Under the pieces are notes generated by a model, which saw only the letters and a program-made list of their open reading frames with translations, was not told where the DNA came from and did not search any database. Both the position numbers and the translations under genes were made by a program. From an uncultured Flavobacteriales bacterium (GTDB lineage: Bacteria; Bacteroidota; Bacteroidia; Flavobacteriales_E; Vicingaceae), in contig CALALS010000083.1 in the NCBI GenBank assembly GCA_937925525.1, positions 1 to 21,341 of the forward strand: DNA of 21,341 nt. The letters are read 5' to 3'. Position 1 is the first letter of the stretch. Each line of letters starts with the position of its first letter. Below, in pieces: positions 7,198 to 16,900 of this stretch.

Positions 7198-9354
7198 ATG
7201 AAAAAAATTACAAGTATTCTTTCGATTTTAGCCACAAGTTTTTTAATGGCTCAAACTACAACACTTCCAACTTCTTGGAGTTTTACTACTGCCAATTTAC
7301 CTAATGGCTGGACAGAAAACGGAACTGCATTTTATACAGGTTCAGGAAATACTCCACCTGCCTGTAAACTAGACAATACAGGCGACTGGGTTCAAATTCG
7401 TTTTTCTGACGCACCGGGTCAGTTAGATTATTACTTAACCGGAAATAGCTTTTCGGGAGGAACATTTACCGTTCAAGAATCTACAAATGGCTCAACCTGG
7501 ACAACCCTAAGAACTATTACAAGCCCGCCTTCAGGCTCTTATCAGCAGTTTATTGATAATCCTAATGCCGCTTCAAGGTATATACGATTTTATTATACCA
7601 ATAAATCATCCGGTAATATTGGATTAGATGACATCAATTTAGCGAAAGCTCCAGCCGGTCCGGGACCCGAAATTGAAATGTCATACCAATCAACCGTTCA
7701 GCCAAGCGGTTCACAAGTTGCATTTTCTTCTCCCGTTTTAACTCCAAAGAATATTGTATTCAAAGTTGAAAATCAAGGAACTACAAATGCTTTAACCATA
7801 AACACCCCTACTATAAGCGGACCGAATGCGACTGATTTCAGCGTAACATATAATCCAACATCAGTTGCAGCAGGAGCTACCGATAGTATTATTGTACAAT
7901 TTACTCCCGCTTTAGCAGGAACAAGACTAGCTACTCTTTCAGTTGGAAATAATGATGTAGATGAAAATCCTTACTTAATAAATTTATATGGAGTTGGAGG
8001 CAGCTATGCAACCGAACCGACAACTCAACCGACAAACCTAACTTTTACTGGAACTAAATCATACAGAGTGTTTGGAAACTTCACAGCAACCACTGCTGAT
8101 GGATATCTTGTGGTGATGAAAAAAGGTTCAGCCATTACCGGAACTCCGACAGATGGAACAGTTTATAAACAAGGTGATGCAATTGGAGGAGGAAAAGTGG
8201 TTAAAGTTGGAACAACAACCAATTTCTCTCCAAATGAAATTTATGCCAATACTACTTACCACTTTAGCGTTTTTCCATACAATGGCTTTGGACAATACAT
8301 TAATTATAACACTACACTACCATTAACAGGAAATGTTACAAGTACAGGAGCAAATATTGGGAATTATTATAACGGAGTAAGTGTAAATTCACCTACTTTT
8401 ATTAGCGACCTAACAGCAAAAGTAAATCCACACACTCAAATATTTTACGGATGGTATGCACAAACTATGATAGACTTATTTGCCGCAAGAGATACTACAG
8501 GAGGACAAAAAGTAGTAACATGTATTCATAGTGATGACCAGTATATATATTCTCAACCTTTTGGTTGGAGTTATATGAGTAGAGAACACGTTTTTCCTAA
8601 TAGCTGGATGCCAAACATTACAAGTAATGATTATGAGTATGATGACCAGCACAATCTTTATCCTTGTGAGTTTACTAATACTAATCAGGTAAGAAGTAAT
8701 CACCCTTTTGGAGAGGTGGTTACTGTATATGCACAGTATAAAGAAGGAAAATTAGGCACTGACATTAATAACAATCAAGTATTTGAGCCAAAAGATGAAG
8801 CCAAAGGAGATGTTGCTCGCGCCATGATGTATATGTGTGCTGCTTATCACGGTATAAACAGTAAAAGCTGGTATTTACCCATTCAGCAAGACCAGAATAT
8901 TTTAAAAAGATGGCACTGGGATGACTTGCCCGATGCAAAAGAAATAGCTCGTAACGACTTTTTAGATTCTTTACAAGGTAACAGGAATCCATTTGCAGAT
9001 AGTGTACATTTTGCTTGTTATATTGACTTTCAAACTATGACAAAAATTAGCAATCCTTCTGTTCCTTGTGCAACTTTAAGCATCAACCCTCAGCCAAAAC
9101 AAACTGATTTTGTTAAGGTATTTCCTAATCCTGCAAATAACTTAATAACTATAGATGTTTTCACGCTAAATAAAAATGAAGCAACTATTCTATTAAGAGA
9201 TATTAAAGGAAAGGTAGTGAAACAAGAAGTACTACAGCCTTCTAACTCTTATCAATCTATTCAATGGAACATTAATAGCTTCTCTAAGGGAGTTTACACT
9301 ATAGAGATGCAAACTATTGAAGGAACCAGCATTGAAAAATTAGTTATTCAGTAA
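7198..9354 (+). CDS. Secreted multidomain endonuclease I with T9SS type A sorting domain
   Basis: The 718-residue exported nuclease has a signal peptide (1 to about 19, ending FLMAQ). A beta-rich region lies at about 20-150. An ASH/choice-of-anchor-D-like domain is at about 157-265 (FKVENQGTTNALTI to VQFTPALAGTRLATLSV). A fibronectin-like region at about 275-383 is followed by the endonuclease I domain (about 386-610). The last has the beta-beta-alpha metal nuclease signature: REHVFPNSW with Glu463 and the presumed general base His464, then DDQHNLYP (482-489) and NQVRSNHPFGE with presumed metal ligand Asn496. These match the EHV-P and N--RSN motifs of EndA/Vvn-type periplasmic and extracellular nucleases, which cut DNA and RNA nonspecifically. 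The C-terminal T9SS type A domain starts near 639 (VKVFPNPANN). It is the last gene of the operon, 9 bp after the receptor gene, and is followed by a strong terminator. Confidence 0.92.
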   Translation: MKKITSILSILATSFLMAQTTTLPTSWSFTTANLPNGWTENGTAFYTGSGNTPPACKLDNTGDWVQIRFSDAPGQLDYYLTGNSFSGGTFTVQESTNGSTWTTLRTITSPPSGSYQQFIDNPNAASRYIRFYYTNKSSGNIGLDDINLAKAPAGPGPEIEMSYQSTVQPSGSQVAFSSPVLTPKNIVFKVENQGTTNALTINTPTISGPNATDFSVTYNPTSVAAGATDSIIVQFTPALAGTRLATLSVGNNDVDENPYLINLYGVGGSYATEPTTQPTNLTFTGTKSYRVFGNFTATTADGYLVVMKKGSAITGTPTDGTVYKQGDAIGGGKVVKVGTTTNFSPNEIYANTTYHFSVFPYNGFGQYINYNTTLPLTGNVTSTGANIGNYYNGVSVNSPTFISDLTAKVNPHTQIFYGWYAQTMIDLFAARDTTGGQKVVTCIHSDDQYIYSQPFGWSYMSREHVFPNSWMPNITSNDYEYDDQHNLYPCEFTNTNQVRSNHPFGEVVTVYAQYKEGKLGTDINNNQVFEPKDEAKGDVARAMMYMCAAYHGINSKSWYLPIQQDQNILKRWHWDDLPDAKEIARNDFLDSLQGNRNPFADSVHFACYIDFQTMTKISNPSVPCATLSINPQPKQTDFVKVFPNPANNLITIDVFTLNKNEATILLRDIKGKVVKQEVLQPSNSYQSIQWNINSFSKGVYTIEMQTIEGTSIEKLVIQ

Positions 9355-9369
9355 AAAGCTTACTCCATT

Positions 9370-9403
9370 AAAAAAGCCCAATCAGTTTTGATTGGGCTTT
9401 TTT
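9370..9403. terminator. Bidirectional Rho-independent terminator
   Basis: A perfect 15-bp stem (arms 9370-9384 and 9389-9403, core AGCCCAATCA) encloses a GTTT loop. The arms end in A6 and T6, so a U-tract follows the stem whichever strand is transcribed. It sits between the stop codons of the convergent endonuclease and tonB genes and should end both transcripts. Confidence 0.92.
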
Positions 9404-9420
9404 AGTTAAACAGTTCTTTT

Positions 9421-10131
9421 TTATTTCAACGAGAACTTAACCGGCAAGTTATATCTAATCTTTACTGGTTTTCCTCTTTGTGAGCCAGGGTTAAATTTAG
9501 GTAAAGAAGAAATCATTCTTTTTGCTTCTTCATCTAAAGCTGAACCTCCTGAAACTCCTTTTAAAACGTCTACATCAGTTACTTTACCGTCTTTATCTAC
9601 TACAAAAGTTACAAAAACAGTTCCCTGAATTCCCGCCTCTTTCATCATTGGCGGATATTTCTGAACCTTTGCTAAGTGTTGGAAAATTTTTTGCTGAGTA
9701 CATTGGTCTTTTTGCATTTTATTAGGCATATTTTCACAACCCGGAAGTGTTGGCATATTTTCAACAGAAACGAAAATTTGTTCTTCCTCTTCAGCCTCTT
9801 CCTCAAATACAATATCTACAACTGTATTTTCATTAGCCTCTGTATTAATCTCTAATTCTTCTTCAATTTCTTCCTCATTCTCCACAATATTTAAAATTTC
9901 AGGAGCTGCCGGTGGCGGTGGTGGCGGTGGTGGTGGCGTTTCTTGTTGTGTAATAGGGATAATTTCATCCTCAATTTCAATATTTAAGTCGCCTAAATCA
10001 AAGTTTCTATCTTCATACTGACGCCACTCAAATGCCACTAGCACAAAGGCCAGAGCAACAAGTAAACCAGCCATAAAAAACACACTTTTCTTGTTTTCTA
10101 AGTCTGCTTGTTTTGTTTTTTTCGGTTCCAT
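9421..10131 (-). CDS. tonB: Energy transducer TonB
   Basis: The 236-residue inner-membrane-anchored protein transmits proton-motive energy from ExbB/ExbD to TonB-dependent outer-membrane receptors. A short cytoplasmic head precedes one transmembrane helix (about 17-34). A periplasmic linker follows, with nine consecutive prolines (66-74) and a very acidic Glu/Asp stretch (about 78-118). The TonB C-terminal domain is at about 147-236 (YPPMMKEAGIQGTVFVTFVV, then KPVKIRYNLPVKF). The PGCE segment with a second Cys at 144 is common in Bacteroidota TonB proteins. The gene is the last of the leftward cluster, 54 bp after the vanZ-like gene. An imperfect -7 box (TAACTTTA, 10159-10152) may give it its own promoter. 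It could energise the receptor at 4465-7188, though Bacteroidota usually carry several TonB paralogues. No exbB or exbD lies in the window. Confidence 0.94.
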   Translation of the reverse strand: MEPKKTKQADLENKKSVFFMAGLLVALAFVLVAFEWRQYEDRNFDLGDLNIEIEDEIIPITQQETPPPPPPPPPAAPEILNIVENEEEIEEELEINTEANENTVVDIVFEEEAEEEEQIFVSVENMPTLPGCENMPNKMQKDQCTQQKIFQHLAKVQKYPPMMKEAGIQGTVFVTFVVDKDGKVTDVDVLKGVSGGSALDEEAKRMISSLPKFNPGSQRGKPVKIRYNLPVKFSLK

Positions 10132-10185
10132 AACTAATACAGTTTACGGGTTAAAGTTAATAAAATTGTTTTTTGCATAGATGAT

Positions 10186-10566
10186 TTAGTTCGACTTTTT
10201 CATTTTCGGTAACCACAACTGAAAAATGAGCAATCCTACTAAAGCACCGGAAGCATTTGCCAGTACATCATACCAGTCTCCGCTTCTGCGTATAAAGATG
10301 TATTCTTGTAAAATTTCCATAAGCATTCCATAAAAAACAGGCAGAAAAAAACCTAACCAATAGATTTTCAGCGACTTAATTTTATGAAAATGGTAGAATA
10401 AACTTCTGCAAAGCAGAAAAGAAAAAATTAAATAGATAGTAAGATGAATAAGTTTATCAAATCCATCAAACGGATTTTTTGGAAATCCACTACCCGGCCA
10501 AGCACTAAGTATTAAAATACAGGCTGCCCAAAAAACAGGAAGAATAAATTTTGAAATGGAATACAA
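10186..10566 (-). CDS. VanZ-family membrane protein
   Basis: The 126-residue integral membrane protein has about four predicted helices. It carries the conserved polar pattern of VanZ-like proteins: DKLIHLTIY (Asp37, His41, Tyr45), then EILQEY (Glu84, Gln87), RRSGDWYD (Arg93, Asp97, Asp100) and NASGALVG (Asn104, Gly107). VanZ itself confers low teicoplanin resistance by an unknown mechanism, and chromosomal relatives are mostly uncharacterised, so no resistance claim is made. The start is TTG at 10566-10564, immediately after the gcvH stop (TAATTG). No ATG or GTG gives a full-length product, which suggests translational coupling to gcvH. The protein is complete for a short VanZ-like protein. 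Confidence 0.85.
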   Translation of the reverse strand: MYSISKFILPVFWAACILILSAWPGSGFPKNPFDGFDKLIHLTIYLIFSFLLCRSLFYHFHKIKSLKIYWLGFFLPVFYGMLMEILQEYIFIRRSGDWYDVLANASGALVGLLIFQLWLPKMKKSN

Positions 10567-10947
10567 TTATTGCCCTATATGCGCTTTGTATTGGTCAACA
10601 GACATCAACTCATCTAATTCTGCAGAGTTAGACATCTTAACTTTTACCATCCAACCTTCACCGTAAGGGTCAGAATTAACTACTTCGGGAGAAGAATCTA
10701 ATGCTGAGTTTACTTCTAACACTTCGCCACTAACAGGCATAAATAAATCAGAAACCGTTTTTACTGCCTCAACAGAGCCAAAAACTTCTTCTTTATTAAG
10801 GTTATCACCAACAGTTTCAATTTCAACATAAACGATATCGCCAAGCTCACCTTGTGCAAAGTCTGTTACGCCTATAGTTGCTACATCACCTTCTACTTTC
10901 ACCCATTCGTGATCTTTGGTGTATTTAAGTTCTGATGGAAAGTTCAT
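10567..10947 (-). CDS. gcvH: Glycine cleavage system H protein
   Basis: The 126-residue lipoyl carrier of the glycine cleavage complex shuttles the aminomethyl group from the P protein (glycine decarboxylase) to the T protein, and reducing equivalents to the L protein. The fold signature is complete: KYTKDHEWVKVEGDVATIG near the N-terminus, then FAQGELGDIVYVE, then the lipoylation motif GSVEAVKTVSDL with the modified lysine at 63, and PVSGEVLEVN. The length is normal for the family. Its partner genes gcvP and gcvT are not in the window. The gene has its own promoter within the end of sprA, so it need not depend on the sprA transcript. The vanZ-like start follows its stop codon directly. Confidence 0.97.
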   Translation of the reverse strand: MNFPSELKYTKDHEWVKVEGDVATIGVTDFAQGELGDIVYVEIETVGDNLNKEEVFGSVEAVKTVSDLFMPVSGEVLEVNSALDSSPEVVNSDPYGEGWMVKVKMSNSAELDELMSVDQYKAHIGQ

Positions 10948-10971
10948 TTGTTATAGGTTTTTAAAATCTGT

Positions 10972-10999
10972 CAAATGTAAAAAAATATTTATTGAGCAA
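10972..10999 (-). promoter_or_regulatory. gcvH promoter, overlapping the 3' end of sprA
   Basis: On the minus strand TTG (10999-10997), a 17-nt spacer and TACATTTG (10979-10972) match the Bacteroidota promoter consensus of a -33 TTG and -7 TAnnTTTG. This is the best-formed promoter in the window. The -33 element lies inside the last sprA codons, and the -7 box is 24 nt before the gcvH ATG. Confidence 0.7.
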
Positions 11000-13900
11000 G
11001 ATTAAATCTTAAACTAATTCCTGCATTGGTATTTCCGGTTGGGTAAGAAGCCGAAGTTTTAGGTTTAGTAAATACTCGGTCAAAATAAGCTTGTACGTTT
11101 AGGCTTCTACTTATTCTGTAGTCTGCGGTGATTTTTAGTGACCAAATGTTTTGCCCGCTGGTTACTTGGTTGCTACCATCACTAATTAATCGGATAACGG
11201 TTAAATTATCTCTAATAGAAAAATCTGTTCTAACGTCAAGGTCAGATTGTAATTGTCTTCTGTCAGGGCCAACTTTAAAGAGTTTTAAGTTTTTAAACTT
11301 ATATCCCGTACCCACCACAAACTCATTTCCTTTAGTTAAAGTAACTTGGTTGTTTGCCATAGAAAGAGAAACATTTCTGTCTTTTCTGTACTCAAATCTC
11401 AAGTTTAAACTATTTTTTAATCTGGTATCAATACCAATTAATGGAGATAGTTGCTCAGAAATCGAAACACCGGTAATTAAGTTTTCGGAAATAATATTTC
11501 CGTTAATCATATCTCTGGCATAAGCATTTCCCTGGTCATCGCCTTGGTAATTTAAGTTTCTGGTAAATGAACTTACATTAAAAGAGGAACGATAACCGTG
11601 ATTTAAGCTAACTGATTGGAATATGTCTTTCAAAGGAGCCCATTTAGAAAGTCCGTCAAAAGTAATTCGCCAGTTTGGTAACGGCAGTTGAGATTTTACG
11701 GTATGGAGTTTCATTTTGGTTGGATCGCTTCCGCTATAACCGGCCATGAAGGCATACATTAATACATCTTGTTGTGTATTTCCGTAGCCGTCAGAATAAC
11801 CATTAGCGTCCACAAATCTTGAACTGTCATTTTCTGCACCTAAGCGTTGAGAAATTTCATCACGGCTATCTAAGAAATTTTGGAATACTTGTGAGAAATA
11901 CTCTTTTTTAGCATCGGTAACATTTACAAAAGCCGTTTTCCATGTTAAATAAGATACACTCATATTACCACTAAAAGTTGGTGTAGTGTTAAAGTCCAAT
12001 AGCTGAGTAGTATCATTAAAATAATAAGGTTGAGAGAAGTTTTCGGAGTAATTTTTATTTGCATTTAACTCTATTCTTAATGAATTCCAAGGACGAATGG
12101 TTGCCCTTGCACTGTAATTTTCTGTTTGTGTTTTTCCGTAATTATAAACTAGTGCAGGATTTCTTACCAACCAGTTTTTTTCTGAAAACTCAGATAAATA
12201 ATCGGGTTCCTGAAAGCCCAGTACAAATGGATATGATGGAGCATTAAACCCTGATTCAAAGCCCATCATATAGGTTTCAAAACGATAACCCGGTAATGAA
12301 GTTCCTCTGTTATTTGAATAGGTAAACGAAAGATTCTTCACACTCAAAATCATTCTTGCCAATTCGTCTTGAGGTCGGAAAGGTATTTTATCATTTTTGT
12401 TTTTCTTTTCTTCTTTACTCTCTTCCGGTTTTTTCTCCTCTTTTTTTTCAGGTTGTTTTGGTGGCAATGGCTCTCCGCCTTTTTTAGCTTCACGTTTTGC
12501 TTTTCGTTCTTCCTTCTTTTTCTCTCGTTTTTCCTTTCGTTTTTTACGCTTGTCTTCTATTTGCTTTTTAGTTTTCCGCCTTTGGTCAAGTTCCTTAAAA
12601 TATGGGATTTTATGATAAAGCGTAGTCATGTTAAATTGGCCATTTACACTTGCTGCATTGGAGTTTTGAAGTGTATGTCCCACACTATCTGCACCCACAG
12701 GAGCTCTTTGCCAATCGAAATTTCCTGAGTATCTCGTATTTACGGTTACCCAATTTAACAGCGGTATTTTATTAATCGGAACATTATAGTTGAAATTAAA
12801 TCCCTGATGGAACTGGGTGTTTAACCCAAAGTTTTTAACGCTAGTCCAAACTGAATCTCTCCATTCTTGGTACTCATCTTCATAAGCATCATCCACTCTA
12901 CCACCTTTCTTCTGAGCTTCTTCAATAATTGCATTATTGGTGGCTTGATAGTCAAATGTCAGTGATTTAGTAAAGTCATGTCGCAAAGAGTAATCTCTTA
13001 TCCAGGTAAAGTTTTTCTGATAAAATTCGGGCATTTCAAAATCAAAACCTGTATTGTTTCTCGTTTTTCGTTCGGTATAAGTTCTAGCAATTGAGTTTTG
13101 CATAGAAAACTGTTTCGGCATTAAATAAAAGTTGAAATCCTTGACAATATTCCAGGACTTTCCCTTCATGAATTTAACACTCTTAAATGGCTTGTAATTT
13201 TTAGGATTATTGTTATAATTATAAGTCAACCCTCCTCTATACGTTTTTGTGAAATCCTTTTCGGTATTTATATCACGCATAAATGTTTCAGAATAGGCGT
13301 AAGAAACCGCAAAGTTTTCAATGTCATAAAAGTGGTCTTTCTTTTTAGTAGGAGATTTATTTTTCCGAACATTGGTGAAGTTGATGCTTCTTGTTTTGTT
13401 ATAGGTTTCACTCCTAACTTTAATGGAATCCTGCTGCTCTCTGTCAGGTACTGATTGGACAAATTCATCAAACTCTAAATCCGGTGCAAGAGGGTTAAAT
13501 CTAGGTTGAACCCAGCCTTCACTAACGCCATAGTACATAGGAATACTTACATTTATTTTTTCGGGAACGAATTTACCTAACTCTACATTAGTAGATAGGT
13601 CATACGATTTTCGATATTCTTGCTGTCTTTCGTTTACTTTTTGTTCTATACTTCCAAAACCGGGAGTGCTATATGCACCCGATAATGTTACCGTTCCTAA
13701 ATCTGCCACCTGAGCTGTTGCTCTACCAATAGTTGCCCAACCTCCTTTGTTATCAAACTCACTTAACCGCAGCTCATTTACCCATAGCTCAGCGCATTTT
13801 GCCAGACCGTCATCATTAGGCCTGTCAGGTCCTGCTTTCGGATTTTTTATTCCAAACATAATTACCTCAACTTCTGCTAAGTTTGGATTACCTTTTACTC

Positions 13901-16900
13901 TTATGGTATTGTTGCCGTCAGCTTTCTCATAAGCTTTAATATTTGAGGCTCCGGAGCCTGGAACTAATAGGTCTGCATTTCGTGCTAATTTGAGGTCTAA
14001 GAACTTTTGAAACTCTAAGTCTAATTCGTTTTCTAATGGCCACACCGTTCGTTGGTCGGTTTCATTATTGGTGTCATAATTACCCGGTGGAGTGACACGC
14101 ATAGGAATTTCATATTCGTAATAATTGTTGTTGAAATCAGTTCCAAATCTTACAATTAAAGAGACGTCTCCATCATTTAAAGGAGAACCATCAGTTCCTA
14201 CATTAACATGTGCAAAAGCTTTTATCCGTTTGTACCGCCTTATGTCTAAATTAAATTTCCGGAAGGCTGCCCGGACATCTCCATCATTTAAGTTACATAC
14301 ATTAAGTTGCAAAGATTGTTCATTCAACTGCCTAATTGTACCAAAACTGTTACTAGGATCAATTTCTCTTTGAATTTCGGGAGGAATAACATAATTCACC
14401 GGGTCTTTGTCTGAGTTTTCTTCTAAGTTTACAGCATTAATATCAAAAGCGGTATTGCCGTCATCAGTTCCAATGTATTCACCCGGGTCTAATAAAGACT
14501 CATTATATTTTCTCCACTCCCCTCTTAATAAGTCTACTCGAGCAAACCTTACAATTACAGGTTTTGAAAACCCTTTTAAAAATATTCGCATAAAACGAAT
14601 TGACCTAAAGTCATTAATATCTCCAACTACTTTGTCCGGGCTAAACACAGGAATTTTAAACTGGTACCAGTTTACCGTTTTACTTCCGTTAGGAGTATTT
14701 ACTGTTCTTGAAGCTACGTTAGTGATATAGTTATTTCCAATATTGTTTGGATTTACATCTTGTGGGGTTAACCTAATTCTATACTGAAAGTAATTTTCGC
14801 TTTGGTCAAGGTTGTTGGTTTGATTAATATCTTCAACATCTGGTAGTGTTGTAGCATTTGTGGGGTAGGATTCTGTAGATTGTGCATCGGTTGGTGAATT
14901 ACCTTCCATTCCGTTAAACATTTTATAACGTTCAAGAATATCTAATTGCTGATTATCATAATCTGTTCCTCTAAAGTAATGGAAGTTATCTCCAGATGGG
15001 TCATCTGTAAATTGTTGTTGGGCTGATGCATTCACAAAACCGGTTATCGCATTCAAATAATTGGTAAAAAATTGAGCTTCTTCTTCATCTCTTAACCCAT
15101 CTAAACCAACATCTTGAAATGGTCTAGCATCGGCATTATTATCAAAAGCATTTACTAATGACTGACCGGCAGGAACTCTACCCCAACTTGAGATGGTATC
15201 TCCAGATAAATCTTGTGCATCACTAAGGTTAGTTGGTAATCCATTTTCAAAAGATTTTTTTCCATCACGCAAGATGTCTTCAGAAATGTTTCCTAAGTTT
15301 AAATACAAGTCACCACCCGAATGGTTGGGGTCGCCATCTTCAGGGTTAAACGGATCCATCATCCAAAATTGAACATACTGAATATTAGATGATTCAAAAT
15401 CTGTAACATCTACTTTTCTCATAATTCCACCCCATCTAGTGGTTGGTGATGCTAATTTTCCTGTGGTTGGGTCCAATCCCGCAGAGTAAGCTGTTGGCTG
15501 AACATCATAGTTGTAAGGTCCTCTTTCTTCAGGGTAATATGCTAAATCTAGCATAGAGATATTAGTAACAATGTTGTTCTGTAGATTTTTGTTGGGGAAA
15601 ACTTCTGTTTCTAACACTTGTCTTTGATAATGATTAGACTGTATATCATTATCATTTTTTATATGCTCAGGAGTAGTGTTGTCTGCTCTCCAAAATAAAG
15701 GATCAATAATATACCAAGCTAGTTTTGCTCTATTGTATCCATAAGTAACATCGTTTACTAAATTTCCCTCAGGAAATAAATCCGTTTGTTTTTGAGGTGT
15801 ACTTGCTAAGACCCAATTACCAATACTTCTCATATCTATTGACGACTGACTACCCTCAAAATCATCAATATATGAGGTTCCGTCTTTACCTATTGCTCTG
15901 GAGTTTCCGGGCAACAAGTGCGCAAATTCTCCCTGAACTGTAAGTGAGGACATTTCTTTAGTAGAATAAAGTGGTAACAAGTCTGCTATTCTTGTTAAAA
16001 TAGGTGCTTCGGTAGTGTAAGTTCCGTCCACTCCCCAAATAGTATTATTTACCGGCTCATTACCAATACTAATTTTTCTGGTAATTGGCCGTTCAGAATA
16101 ATTTAAAATTGTACCTCCTACATTTAACTTATCATTAAACTTATAATCAAATCTAGAGCCCATTAAGCCCTTTGTTTGAACTGCAAAAAGAGAATTATTT
16201 TGTAAAGATATTTTGATGGATTGACCTGACTGTAAAATACCTTCGTTAAGAATTTTTACTCTTCCTAAGTTATAGTCAACTGTATAGTCCACATTTTCTA
16301 CTAACTGCCTTCCTCCTGCAGTTACCACAATAGATCCTTGGGGAATATTCAAGGCATTTAATGAAATATCTGAACTAGTTGAAGAAGAATACTGACCTTT
16401 AAATGTAAACCTGTTTTTATTAGCATCTTGGGAGGCTAAAGTTTGGGTAGTGGTGTAAAGAGAGTCAAAAGCGTATTTGTCTGCTAATGCAGCTTCGCTT
16501 GAGGAAAACTGTCGCCTCAAGTGAGAGCCAAATGGCTCCAATACCGGAAAGTAAATTCTACCATTTTGAGGGTTTACAGTAACATTTGGAATGAAGTCAA
16601 AAACACCGTCAGAATAAGGTAAACTATTTGTATTAATCTTATCTAAATTTAATACGGTAATTAAAGGGCGACTCTTAACAGAACCTTCCGGTATAAATGG
16701 AATTTCAACACCTGTTGCTGTATTTAAATACCATACATTAAAGATGAAATCTTTTGCTGTAAGATTATAAGCACCTATTGAATAAACATTTTTCATCATT
16801 AAATCCCACAAAGGAATTTTAGTATTAAGGTTTGTTCCTTTTACTAATTTTAATTGAAGTGCATCAGGAGGCGTTATTCCATCAGTAGAAAACTCTCCTA

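Noticed and set aside
9911..9937. GGTGGC-like microsatellite
   Set aside because: It is the coding sequence of the nine-proline tract in the TonB linker, a normal feature of the family. Phase variation is possible in principle, but the codons are mixed and the unit is 3 bp, so length changes keep the frame.
10186..10566. Glycopeptide resistance gene
   Set aside because: VanZ-family proteins are widespread in chromosomes without resistance function, and no other van genes are present.
12369..12728. A 119-codon + strand open frame rich in Phe and Ser, opposite sprA
   Set aside because: It is the mirror image of the Lys/Glu-rich segment of SprA: AAA/GAA codons read as TTT/TTC on the other strand. 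It has no promoter box and no family resemblance.
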